Assembly: GCF_014648435.1 (NCBI RefSeq)
Contig: NZ_BMRC01000029.1
Location: 1-64,000, forward strand
From: Nonomuraea spiralis
GTDB lineage: Bacteria; Actinomycetota; Actinomycetes; Streptosporangiales; Streptosporangiaceae
Reading direction: 5' to 3'
DNA: 64,000 nt
Below the pieces are notes generated by a model. The model was not told the DNA's origin. It ran no database searches and saw only the letters and a program-made list of their open reading frames with translations. Positions 9,651-16,630 of the stretch are shown piece after piece. A program made the position numbers and the translations under genes. Each line of letters opens with the position of its first letter. Within the stretch, counting starts at the first letter, position 1.

Positions 9651-10245
9651 TCATCCTCCGGCGGCTTGGGCAAGGCGGTGGTTCTCAAGAACGACGATGG
9701 CCTTGCAGAGGTGGCTGGCCTTGCTGGGACTGCAGCGTAGCTCGCGGAGGATCTTCCAGCTCTTCAGCTGGGCATTCGCATGTTCCCCCCGGTCCGCGGA
9801 GCCCGGCGTGGGAGCGGTTGGCCTGCTTCTGCGACTCGGGCTTGTTCCGGCCCTTGTGCGGGGTGATCGCCGGGCCCTCGGCTCCTTGGTAGGCCTTGTC
9901 GGCCAGGGTGATGATCCCGGCCTGCTGCAAGGCGCGCTGGATGCCCCAGATGCGGGCTGCGCTCAGGTCGTGGGCTTTGCCGAGCTACGTGGTGTTTGCC
10001 GGAGAAGTAGGGCCGGTCGACCTTGATTCAGTCGGTGTGGATCAGTGTGCCGTCCAGCACCAGGTAGTGCAGGCCATCCCGCGTGGCCTCGCGAAGGGCC
10101 TGCCCGAGTTTGGGTAGGCGCGCCGACAGCAGCCTCACCGTCGCCTCTACGTACCTGAAGGGTGTCAATACTCCAGTCACAGTCGTGAGCTGCTGGTTTG
10201 TCTCGGCTTCCTGGTCGGAGCAGTGGCCTGGGTCAGGCATGCTCG
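9651..10245 (-). pseudogene. IS5-type DDE transposase remnant
   Basis: Pieces of an actinomycete DDE_Tnp_4 transposase appear in several minus-strand frames. An N-proximal piece (VRLLSARLPKLGQALREA, then LHYLVLDGTLIHTD) contains the first catalytic Asp and ends at a stop near 10028. The middle piece ITLADKAYQGAEG...TPHKGRNKP lies at about 9830-9920. The C-terminal piece (CKAIVVLENHRLAQAAGG) stops at 9651. The extreme N-terminus is missing, and frameshifts and stops separate the pieces, so it is dead. Confidence 0.8.
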
Positions 10246-10251
10246 AGGCTC

Positions 10252-10402
10252 GTGACGCTCCGTCTCTTCTACACGATCTTCTGCCGCATCGTGGGTTGGC
10301 TGACGCTGCTGGCCCGTAGCGACGCGTCCAAGAACATGGAGGTCCTCTCCTGCGGCACGAGGTCACCGTGCTGCGCCGCCAGGTCCACCGTCCAAGGCTG
10401 TC
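10252..10402 (+). pseudogene. N-terminal fragment of a second integrase-type transposase
   Basis: From a GTG at 10252 the frame reads TLRLFYTIFCRIVGWLTLLA and RSDASKNMEV, the typical beginning of an rve-family transposase. After a frameshift near 10350 it continues as VTVLRRQVHRPRLSWA in another frame. The homology stops at about 10400, where integrase sequence begins abruptly, so a deletion or insertion joined the two. Confidence 0.7.
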
Positions 10403-10939
10403 ATGGGCGGCGCGATCGGCGAGGTCTCCGGTGTCCGGGTCGGCGACATCGACACCAGAACCTGGACGTGGACGGCGCGCCGGCAGACCACACCGAGTCC
10501 GGGCGGGCTGGCCGACAAGGGGACCAAGGGCAAACGAGCCCGCAAGGTGCCGATCATCGCCGAGATCCGGGGCCTGGTCTCCAACCGGCTCGCAGCCGTC
10601 GACACTGATGATCCTGAGGCTCGGCTGTTCACCGGGCCACGGGGCGGTCGCATCAGCACCGCGGTCCTCCGCGACGCCACGCATTGGGACGAGGTCGTCA
10701 CCCAGCTCGGCTACGAACATCTTCGCCGTCACGATCTTCGCCACACCGGACTGACGTGGATGGCCGACGCCGGGGTCCCCGTCCATGTCCTTCGCAAGAT
10801 CGCCGGCCACGGCTCTCTGACGACTACACAGCGCTACCTTCATCCAGACCTCAGCGCCATCGCCGAGGCCGGGAATGCGCTCAGCGCGCACATGGCGGCG
10901 ACGTGGTCCCCAAGTGGTCCCCAGCTGCGAGTTGCCTAG
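10403..10939 (+). pseudogene. Tyrosine integrase, N-terminally truncated
   Basis: The 178-codon frame is the C-terminal catalytic half of a phage/ICE-type tyrosine recombinase. Box II is intact: RRHDLRHTGLTWMADAG carries HxxR, KIAGHGSLTTTQRYLHPD carries the GH motif and the nucleophilic Tyr. The box I region reads GGAIGEVSGVRVGDID, so the catalytic Arg expected just before IGE is lost at the junction with the transposase fragment, and the whole DNA-binding N-terminus (about 200 residues) is absent. Its stop lies about 80 bp from the 3' end of tRNA-Pro, the usual layout for an integrase with a tRNA attachment site. Confidence 0.85.
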
Positions 10940-10968
10940 AAAATCGCTCTCAAGATCGCGACACGAGA

Positions 10969-11012
10969 AAAGGCCGATTGACCTGGGCTTATGCCCAAGT
11001 CGATCGGCCTTT
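10969..11012. terminator. Strong bidirectional terminator between integrase and tRNA-Pro
   Basis: A 20-bp stem (10969-10988 with 10993-11012, two mismatched positions that can form G-U pairs in RNA) closes a TTAT loop. Read leftward, as needed for the tRNA transcript, the stem is followed by TTTTCTCG. Read rightward it ends in CCTTT. It can stop transcription from both the tRNA and the integrase fragment. Confidence 0.85.
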
Positions 11013-11020
11013 CGCAACCG

Positions 11021-11094
<74 letters not shown>

Positions 11095-11184
11095 GTTGTG
11101 TCGGCCGCCCCCTGCGGGGCGGGACGTCATAACCTTAGCGCACATCGGAGGTAGGCGCGTACACGGAAAGCGGGAGCGGAGGGC

Positions 11185-11613
11185 GTGGTGGGGCGGAGGC
11201 CGAGCGTTGATCGGGCGGAGCTGGCGCGGCTGGTGGCCGACGGGATGAGTGTGCAGGAGCTGGCCGGTCATTTCGGGGTTTCGGAGTCGGGAGTGCTTCA
11301 GGCCAAGCGGGCCGCGGGGCTGGCCAAGCCGATGCTGGACCACAGCGTGGCCGTACCGTGGAAGCTGGCGCGTGAGCACGCGCAGTCGGGGCCGGCGACC
11401 AACCTGCGCAACCTGTCGGCGGCGGCGCAGGGGAAGCCGCCGGCGGCCGAACGGTTGAACACGGCTCTGCGGTGGGCTCAGCGGCTCGTGGACGCGGGGC
11501 TCGACGTACGGTACGACGCGGCCGAGGGGTTCAGTGAGGTCCCGGCGCCACCTGCGGGCTCACACGTCGCGACGGTGCTGGAGGCCGCCAGGAAAGGGCT
11601 TGCAGCTCACTGA
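11185..11613 (+). CDS. Small helix-turn-helix protein
   Basis: The 142-residue product has an N-terminal HTH (about 10-42: ARLVADGMSVQELAGHFG then VSESGVLQAKRAAGL) of the kind that recognises DNA in Xre/sigma-region-4-like proteins. The rest is Ala-rich and helical with no recognised effector domain. GTG starts at 11185 and 11188 are both possible after a GGAG-rich leader. It is the first intact core-like gene after the tRNA, 70 bp before the next co-directional operon. Its target is unknown. Confidence 0.65.
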   Translation: MVGRRPSVDRAELARLVADGMSVQELAGHFGVSESGVLQAKRAAGLAKPMLDHSVAVPWKLAREHAQSGPATNLRNLSAAAQGKPPAAERLNTALRWAQRLVDAGLDVRYDAAEGFSEVPAPPAGSHVATVLEAARKGLAAH

Positions 11614-11621
11614 GTACGCGA

Positions 11622-11647
11622 GTTTCGACAACCCTGATCGTGGGCAG
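11622..11647 (+). promoter_or_regulatory. Possible SigF/SigB-type promoter
   Basis: GTTT (11622-11625), a 16-nt spacer and GGGCAG (11642-11647) resemble the actinobacterial stress sigma consensus GTTT-N14-17-GGGTAT, with two differences in the -10. It lies about 37 bp before the start codon of the 11685 gene. A sigma factor of this class is encoded 3 kb away. Confidence 0.4.
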
Positions 11648-11684
11648 TCGCAGGTCTCGTTACAGAGACCGGAGGCGAACATCA

Positions 11685-12230
11685 ATGACCACCTTCATCT
11701 GGGTGGCCGTCGTCGTGGTCGCGGTGGTGGCGCTCGCCGCAGTGGGCTTTGTCGTGCTACAGCAGCAACGCCGCAGCCGTCTCCGCGAACGTTTCGGCCC
11801 TGAGTACGAACGTGCGGTGGCCGAGAGTGACAACCGGCGCGAGGCCGAGCGGGATCTCATCGCCCGCGAGCAGCGCCATTCCGAGCTCGACATCCGGCCG
11901 TTGCCGGAGGAGACGCGCGACACCTACGCCAACCGGTGGACCGAGGTCCAGGAGCGTTTCGTCGACGCGCCCGGGTTCGCGGTGACCGAGGCGGACCAGC
12001 TCGTCACCTCCGTCATGGCGGAACGGGGTTACCCCACGGACGACTTCGAGCAGCGACTGTCCGATCTGTCGGTCGGGCACGCGGCCACTCTCGACCACTA
12101 CAGGAAGGCCCACGAGATCAGCGGGCGGGCGGCCAGGAAGGAAGCCTCGACCGAGGAGCTCCGGCAGGCCATGGTGCACTACCGCGCGTTGTTCGAGGAA
12201 CTGCTGCACGAGACCACGCGAGGGCGGTGA
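11685..12230 (+). CDS. Single-TM protein with a helical C-terminal domain
   Basis: The start is the ATG at 11685, preceded by GGAGGCG. The 181-residue product has one N-terminal membrane segment (about 3-26, rich in Val/Ala), a charged helical stretch (RRSRLRERFGPEYERAVAES), then a domain RWTEVQERFVDAPGFAVTEA through DQLVTSVMAERG to the C-terminus. That domain is repeated in the next gene (RWRDLQASFVDDPAEAIQHA, DGLVGEVVESL). Only 6 bp separate the two genes, so they are very likely co-transcribed. Proteins of this type are found in actinobacteria as hypothetical secreted/membrane proteins; function is unknown. Confidence 0.75.
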   Translation: MTTFIWVAVVVVAVVALAAVGFVVLQQQRRSRLRERFGPEYERAVAESDNRREAERDLIAREQRHSELDIRPLPEETRDTYANRWTEVQERFVDAPGFAVTEADQLVTSVMAERGYPTDDFEQRLSDLSVGHAATLDHYRKAHEISGRAARKEASTEELRQAMVHYRALFEELLHETTRGR

Positions 12231-12236
12231 ACGTAG

Positions 12237-13562
12237 ATGCGCAACAGCAGAAGCGAGGACGAGCTCAAGGTCCCATCGCAGCGGTCGGACGAGACGCGCG
12301 GGGACGAGGACAAGGATCTCGTCGACGAGACCGGTGGCGGGTACGAGGACCGGGATCCGAGGGCGCGCGACCCGAGAGTGCGTGAGGAGGCGGGTTCCGG
12401 ACAGGTCCGGCACGATGACGGCCGGTTCGGCCCGGAAGACCGCACGGGCAGCACGGCTGGCGCAGGTGACACGGCCGGCACAGCTGGCACGGGCGATTAC
12501 GAGGGCACGCGCCATGACGAAGGCGCGACCCAAAGCGAGGCCGCGCCCCAAAGCGAGGGCTCGGTCCATGGCGAGGGCCTGGCCCACGGCGAAGGCGGGG
12601 GCCGTAGTGAGGGCCTGGGCGAGGGTGCGGGCCGTGGTGCGTTCGGGCGGCGTGACGAGATCGCCCACGCCCCGGCGACCCACGGGTACGCTTCCACGGC
12701 GCCCGGTGAGGACGACGACGAGCCGCCCTACAAGGACCCCTACGCGAGCACCGGCCCCGCCGGCGACCTGCCGGCCGACCCGGAACGCGACAACCCCTTG
12801 GGACGCGGTGCCGACCGGGACCGCGACCCCGATCCGGCCCACACCGGCATCCCCGCCGACGAGGCGCCCGGATACGAGACCTCCCGGGACACGCTGCCCG
12901 GAACCACACCCCACCCCGGCGAACACCCCGAAGACAAACTGGTGCACAGCGGACGGTCCACCGACGACCAGTCTCACGGCGGATGGGCAACCGGCGAACA
13001 GCCCTACGGCGGACGGACCGCCGACGAAGACCCCCACGATGGACTGGCCGATGGCGGACCGGCCGACGACGGGCTGGCTCACAACGAGCCGACGGAAGGC
13101 GTGCCAACGGAAGGTGGGCCAACGGATCACCGGCCGACGGATGGCAGGCTGACGGATGGCAGGCTGACGGATGGCGGGCTGACGGATGGCGGGCTGACGG
13201 ATGGTGGGCGGTCTGGTGAAAAGGGTCCCGCCGACGACGTCCCCTCTCATGCGGCCCCTCTGGAGGTCGGCCTGTTCGACCAGGATCCGGCCCAGGTGCA
13301 GGCCCGCTGGCGCGACCTGCAGGCGTCCTTCGTCGACGACCCCGCCGAGGCGATCCAGCACGCCGACGGCCTGGTGGGCGAGGTGGTGGAGTCGCTCACC
13401 AACTCCCTGACCTCCCGTACCGACGCCCTGCGCGAACGCTGGAAGGACGTGGACTCCCCCGACACCGAGGACCTGCGGCAGGCGTTCCGCGACTACCGGA
13501 ACGTCCTGGAGCGGCTGCTCGCGCTGTCCACGCACGGTTCGTCCCAGGAAACGAGGAGGTGA
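12237..13562 (+). CDS. Long disordered acidic protein with the same C-terminal helical domain
   Basis: The 441-residue product is dominated (about 1-340) by low-complexity Gly/Asp/Glu/Arg/His-rich sequence with local repeats (HGEGLAHGEGG, then TDGRLTDGRLTDGG), predicted disordered. The last 100 residues (about 341-441) form a folded-looking helical domain paralogous to the C-terminus of the preceding gene. It has no membrane segment or signal peptide. It lies between two membrane-protein genes (6 bp and 5 bp gaps). The repeats make length changes by slippage likely. The role is unknown; hydration or stress protection is an inference only. Confidence 0.75.
   Translation: MRNSRSEDELKVPSQRSDETRGDEDKDLVDETGGGYEDRDPRARDPRVREEAGSGQVRHDDGRFGPEDRTGSTAGAGDTAGTAGTGDYEGTRHDEGATQSEAAPQSEGSVHGEGLAHGEGGGRSEGLGEGAGRGAFGRRDEIAHAPATHGYASTAPGEDDDEPPYKDPYASTGPAGDLPADPERDNPLGRGADRDRDPDPAHTGIPADEAPGYETSRDTLPGTTPHPGEHPEDKLVHSGRSTDDQSHGGWATGEQPYGGRTADEDPHDGLADGGPADDGLAHNEPTEGVPTEGGPTDHRPTDGRLTDGRLTDGGLTDGGLTDGGRSGEKGPADDVPSHAAPLEVGLFDQDPAQVQARWRDLQASFVDDPAEAIQHADGLVGEVVESLTNSLTSRTDALRERWKDVDSPDTEDLRQAFRDYRNVLERLLALSTHGSSQETRR
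13136..13210 (+). repeat. Five tandem 15-bp units
   Basis: GACGGATGGCAGGCT occurs at 13136 and 13151, GACGGATGGCGGGCT at 13166 and 13181, and a diverged unit at 13196. In frame they encode TDGR-L and TDGG-L pentapeptides within the disordered part of the 12237 gene. The near identity suggests recent expansion. Confidence 0.95.
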
Positions 13563-13567
13563 TCTAG

Positions 13568-13765
13568 ATGCTCGCAATCGTCGCTGCGATCATCTTCGGG
13601 CTGGGTTTCCTGCTCGACCTGGTGAACGTGAAGATCCCCGGCGGGTTCTCCGGCATGACGTTCGTGCTGCTCGGGCTGACCCTGCTGGCCCTGCACCAGG
13701 CGGGGGTCGGTACGGCGGGCATCCGCTCCGGCTACAGCAACTGGCGCGGACGGTCCCGCCGCTAG
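13568..13765 (+). CDS. Small two-TM membrane protein
   Basis: The 65-residue product starts 5 bp after the previous stop with AGGAGG upstream. Two hydrophobic helices (about 2-20 and 28-45) flank a short loop (DLVNVKIPGGFSG), and the tail is basic (RGRSRR). Such small proteins are frequent in actinobacterial stress-linked operons. It is the last gene of the 11685 operon and is followed by a strong terminator. Confidence 0.7.
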   Translation: MLAIVAAIIFGLGFLLDLVNVKIPGGFSGMTFVLLGLTLLALHQAGVGTAGIRSGYSNWRGRSRR

Positions 13766-13831
13766 GAGAGGCAAGCCCAGAGGCGGCAGCCCCACAGGTG
13801 GAGCGGGAACGACGGGTAGAACGAGAACGAC

Positions 13832-13867
13832 GATCGGGCGGGAGGCCGCCAGGCCTCCCGCCCGATC
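13832..13867. terminator. Strong hairpin in the 13766-14042 intergenic region
   Basis: A perfect 16-bp stem (GATCGGGCGGGAGGCC with its complement, loop GCCA) sits between the converging 11685 operon and the RsbW-like gene and can serve both. The rest of this 277-bp interval has GATCCGCC direct repeats (13864-13900) but no gene that I can see. Confidence 0.8.
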
Positions 13868-14042
13868 CGCCAATCCACCGATCCGCCGATCCGCCGCAGC
13901 AGGCCGCGATAAGCCCCAGATACGCCTCGGAAACGCCCCGATACGCGCACCACCGTCCCCCGGTAAGCACGCAACACCTGGAGCCGGCCATCCCAAGCAC
14001 CAGAACGGACCAAACATCCACCAAAAGCCCAGAGCGAACAGC

Positions 14043-14456
14043 TCAGCTCTTGCCGGGGAACCGCATGATCACTGTGCTCCCCCCGCTCCCCACCCGCAAC
14101 GTGAAATCGGAGGAGAGCAGCCGCGCCACCCACAACCCCATGCCCCCCACCGCCCCCGGCAGGGGACCCGGCTTCCAGGCGCCCTCGTCGTGCACCTCGA
14201 CCACCAGGTCCCCGTCCACCGTCCAGGTCCGCAGGGCCCCCCGGCCGGCCCCGTGCGTGACCGCGTTGGTCGCCACCTCGTTGACCGCGATGACGAAGTC
14301 GCCGACGGCCTCCTCCGGCATGCCGGTGGCGCGGGCCTCGTCCTCGGCGAACTGCCGCACCTCCGGCAGATCCGGCAGGCGGAAGCGCAGCTCCTTCACG
14401 GGCACGCCGGGTGGCGGGCTCGTGTAGCCCGACTGAGGCTCTACGTCCTCGTTCAC
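14043..14456 (-). CDS. RsbW-like anti-sigma factor / serine kinase (HATPase_c)
   Basis: The 137-residue product is a single GHKL ATPase domain. The N box is NEVATNAVTHG (about 74-84), the G1 box VHDEGAW and the G2 box GGMGLWVARLL. Family members bind a SigB/F-type sigma factor, or phosphorylate a STAS anti-anti-sigma protein on Ser. It lies 36 bp downstream of the sigma gene in the same direction, and a STAS gene lies on the other side of the sigma gene. These three are the core of a partner switch. The motif residues look intact, so activity is expected. Confidence 0.85.
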   Translation of the reverse strand: MNEDVEPQSGYTSPPPGVPVKELRFRLPDLPEVRQFAEDEARATGMPEEAVGDFVIAVNEVATNAVTHGAGRGALRTWTVDGDLVVEVHDEGAWKPGPLPGAVGGMGLWVARLLSSDFTLRVGSGGSTVIMRFPGKS

Positions 14457-14492
14457 CCGGCGACTCGCCTTTCTCTCACTGACCGATTTTTC

Positions 14493-15269
14493 TCACTGAC
14501 CGACCAGCAGCTCACTGCGGAGCTGGTCGAGTACCTTACGAAGAATCCGTGACACGTGCATCTGCGAGATGCCGAACTCGGCGGCGATCTCGGCCTGCGT
14601 CATGTTGCCGAAGAAGCGCAGCAGCAGGATGTGCTTCTCGCGGCTGGGAAGCGCGTCGATGAGCGGTTTGACGGCCTCGCGGTCGACCATGGTGCTCAGT
14701 GTGTCGTCGTCCTCGGGGATGACGTCGCCGAGCGAGGCCGCGTCGTCGTCGGTGCCGAGCGGCGCGTCGAGCGACAGCGTGCTGTACGCGGCCGAGGCGT
14801 CGAGGGTGAGCAGGACGTCTTCCTCCGAGATGTTCATCTTCGCCGCGAGCTCGGCCACGGTCGGCGACCGGCCGAGGTCCTGGCTGAGGTCCGCGACGAG
14901 CCTGTTGAGCTCGGACCGGCGCTCCTGGTAGAGGCGCGGCACCCGGATGGCCCAGGTGCGGTCGCGGAAGTGCCGCTTGACCTCACCGGTCATCGTGACG
15001 ACCGCGTAGCCCCTGAAGGCGTGGCCGAGAGTCGGGTCGAAGCCGTTGACGGCCTTCATCAGGCCGACGTACGCGGCCTGGAGGAGGTCCTCCAGGGGTT
15101 CGCCCCGGTAGCGGTAGCGCCTCGCGATCTCCATGGCCAGCGGCCGGTGCATCTCCACGATGCGCTCGCGCAGCCGTTCCCTGTGGTTGTCGGGTGTGCC
15201 TTCCCTGGCCATCTCGGCCAGGAGATCTTCCGCTGACATCTCCTCGAGGACGTATTCCTGCACAGCCAT
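14493..15269 (-). CDS. RNA polymerase sigma factor, SigB/SigF/SigG class
   Basis: The 258-residue product has region 2 (PLAMEIARRYRYRGEPLEDL with LLQAAYVGLMKAVNGFDP), region 3 (VPRLYQERRSELNRLVADL) and region 4 with an HTH (MTQAEIAAEFGISQMHVSRI). Length and region order fit the alternative general-stress/sporulation class that recognises GTTT-N-GGGTAT promoters in actinobacteria. Start ATG 15269 follows GAGGAGCAGCG. Activity should be controlled by the RsbW-like product encoded directly downstream. Candidate target promoters are seen at 18473 and, more weakly, 11622. Confidence 0.9.
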   Translation of the reverse strand: MAVQEYVLEEMSAEDLLAEMAREGTPDNHRERLRERIVEMHRPLAMEIARRYRYRGEPLEDLLQAAYVGLMKAVNGFDPTLGHAFRGYAVVTMTGEVKRHFRDRTWAIRVPRLYQERRSELNRLVADLSQDLGRSPTVAELAAKMNISEEDVLLTLDASAAYSTLSLDAPLGTDDDAASLGDVIPEDDDTLSTMVDREAVKPLIDALPSREKHILLLRFFGNMTQAEIAAEFGISQMHVSRILRKVLDQLRSELLVGQ

Positions 15270-15439
15270 CGCTGCTCCTCATATGGGTCGCAGGGCGGCC
15301 TCCGCCAGCAGGAAAAGCCCAGGCAGAGGCACGCCTCGCTCTACTCTCGAGACGAAAGCCCTCTGCTGGACTTCGGATCCAGTGTCCCCCCTGCCACGGG
15401 AAGTATTCCTCGGTCGCGTGGTGACAGTAGGGTTGCTCC

Positions 15440-15802
15440 GTGACAATGCCCGAAAACGGCGAAGGGCCCGTGGCCGCCCTGAGCCTGACGTCGTCGACCG
15501 TCGGCGAGATCACGGTCGTCAAGGTCGACGGCGTGCTCGACGCCACGACGCGTGAGCAGTTCGCCGACTACCTGTCGCTGGCCGGAGCCGATCTGATACT
15601 CGATCTGGCCGGGGTCACGTTCATGGATTCGCGCGCGCTCGGGCTGATCGTCCATCACTGGCAGACGAGCCTGGCCTCGAGCGCGAAGTTCGCGCTGGTC
15701 GGCGTGGAGTACTCGAAGTCGAAGGTGATGTGGATCACCGGGCTGGCCCAGCGCCTGCCGCTGTATGACACGCTCGACGACGCGCTGGCCGCCATCGGCT
15801 GA
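15440..15802 (+). CDS. STAS-domain anti-anti-sigma factor
   Basis: The 120-residue product is a single STAS domain. The characteristic loop TFMDSRALGLIV (about 54-65) keeps the Ser after Asp that RsbW-type kinases phosphorylate. When dephosphorylated, such proteins bind the anti-sigma factor and release sigma. It is divergent from the sigma gene (170 bp between). Starts GTG 15440 and ATG 15446 are in frame. Confidence 0.88.
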   Translation: MTMPENGEGPVAALSLTSSTVGEITVVKVDGVLDATTREQFADYLSLAGADLILDLAGVTFMDSRALGLIVHHWQTSLASSAKFALVGVEYSKSKVMWITGLAQRLPLYDTLDDALAAIG

Positions 15803-15849
15803 GGAATGCGGCCCGGGGGCGGGGCTCACACAAGGGCCCACGCCCGGCG

Positions 15850-16572
15850 TCAGGGGCGACGCGTCGACTTGCGCTGGTGTTCCTCGACGAGGAGTCTGGC
15901 CAGATCGGCCACCTTGACCTGATGGTGCTGCGAGATCCTGCGCAGCTCCTCGAAGGCGGCCTCGGCGGTGCACCCGCTGGTCTGCATGATGATGCCCTTG
16001 GCCTGGTCGATGACCGAGCGCCCGGCCAGGGCCTCCTGGAGCTGGGCGGCGTCGGTGCGTACCTCCTCGAACTCCCACATGTTCGCCACGGCCACCCCGA
16101 CCTGCTCGGTCAGCATCTCGGTCAGCGAATGGGCGGCCTGCGGGGAGAAGGCACCCGGCCGTACCGAGTAAAGTCCGACGATGAGTCGCGCGGGCGCCAC
16201 CTCGATGGGCACGACCAGCACCGAGCGCACCCCCCAGCGGGTCGCCAGTGCGTCGTAGCGGGGCCAGCGGTTGTCGCTCAGCACGTCGCTCACGCTGGCG
16301 CGGGCGCCGGTGTTCCGAGCTTCGACGGAGGGGCCCTCTCCGAGCTCGCGCTCGCCCTCGACGAGCATGATCAGCTCGCTGTGCGAGCCGGAGACCAGCA
16401 CCCGCTGGTCGCGCCAGTGTTCGGCCGAGCCGCCCGAGCAACCGGGCACCCCGGCCGCCAGCGCGGTGGTCAGGCCGCGCAACACGCTCTCCGTGGAGGT
16501 GTCCTCGCCCAGCCGCCCCAGCGCCGCCAGGTCTCGGGCGAGCCCGGGAGTGATCATCGCCGTCGATTCCAT
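15850..16572 (-). CDS. GAF-ANTAR domain protein (putative RNA-binding antiterminator)
   Basis: The 240-residue product has a GAF-like sensor domain (about 25-165) and a C-terminal ANTAR domain (about 175-235) with the typical helices ALAGRSVIDQAKGIIMQTSG and AFEELRRISQHHQVKVADLA. ANTAR domains bind paired RNA hairpins to prevent transcription termination. What the GAF domain senses is unknown. It lies between the STAS and PP2C genes on the opposite strand; a weak stress-type promoter (GGAT-N15-GGGTAG, minus strand 16609-16585) may precede it. Confidence 0.85.
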   Translation of the reverse strand: MESTAMITPGLARDLAALGRLGEDTSTESVLRGLTTALAAGVPGCSGGSAEHWRDQRVLVSGSHSELIMLVEGERELGEGPSVEARNTGARASVSDVLSDNRWPRYDALATRWGVRSVLVVPIEVAPARLIVGLYSVRPGAFSPQAAHSLTEMLTEQVGVAVANMWEFEEVRTDAAQLQEALAGRSVIDQAKGIIMQTSGCTAEAAFEELRRISQHHQVKVADLARLLVEEHQRKSTRRP

Positions 16573-16630
16573 AGCAAGAAGCCCCTACCCCTTATGGCTA
16601 CCGTTATCCCCGGTGGCGTAGCGTCAAAGG

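Noticed and set aside
11757..13577. A 606-codon minus-strand frame with striking tandem AIRQP-like repeats
   Set aside because: It is the antisense reading of the 15-bp repeats and acidic region of the 12237 gene, with no start context and no family similarity.
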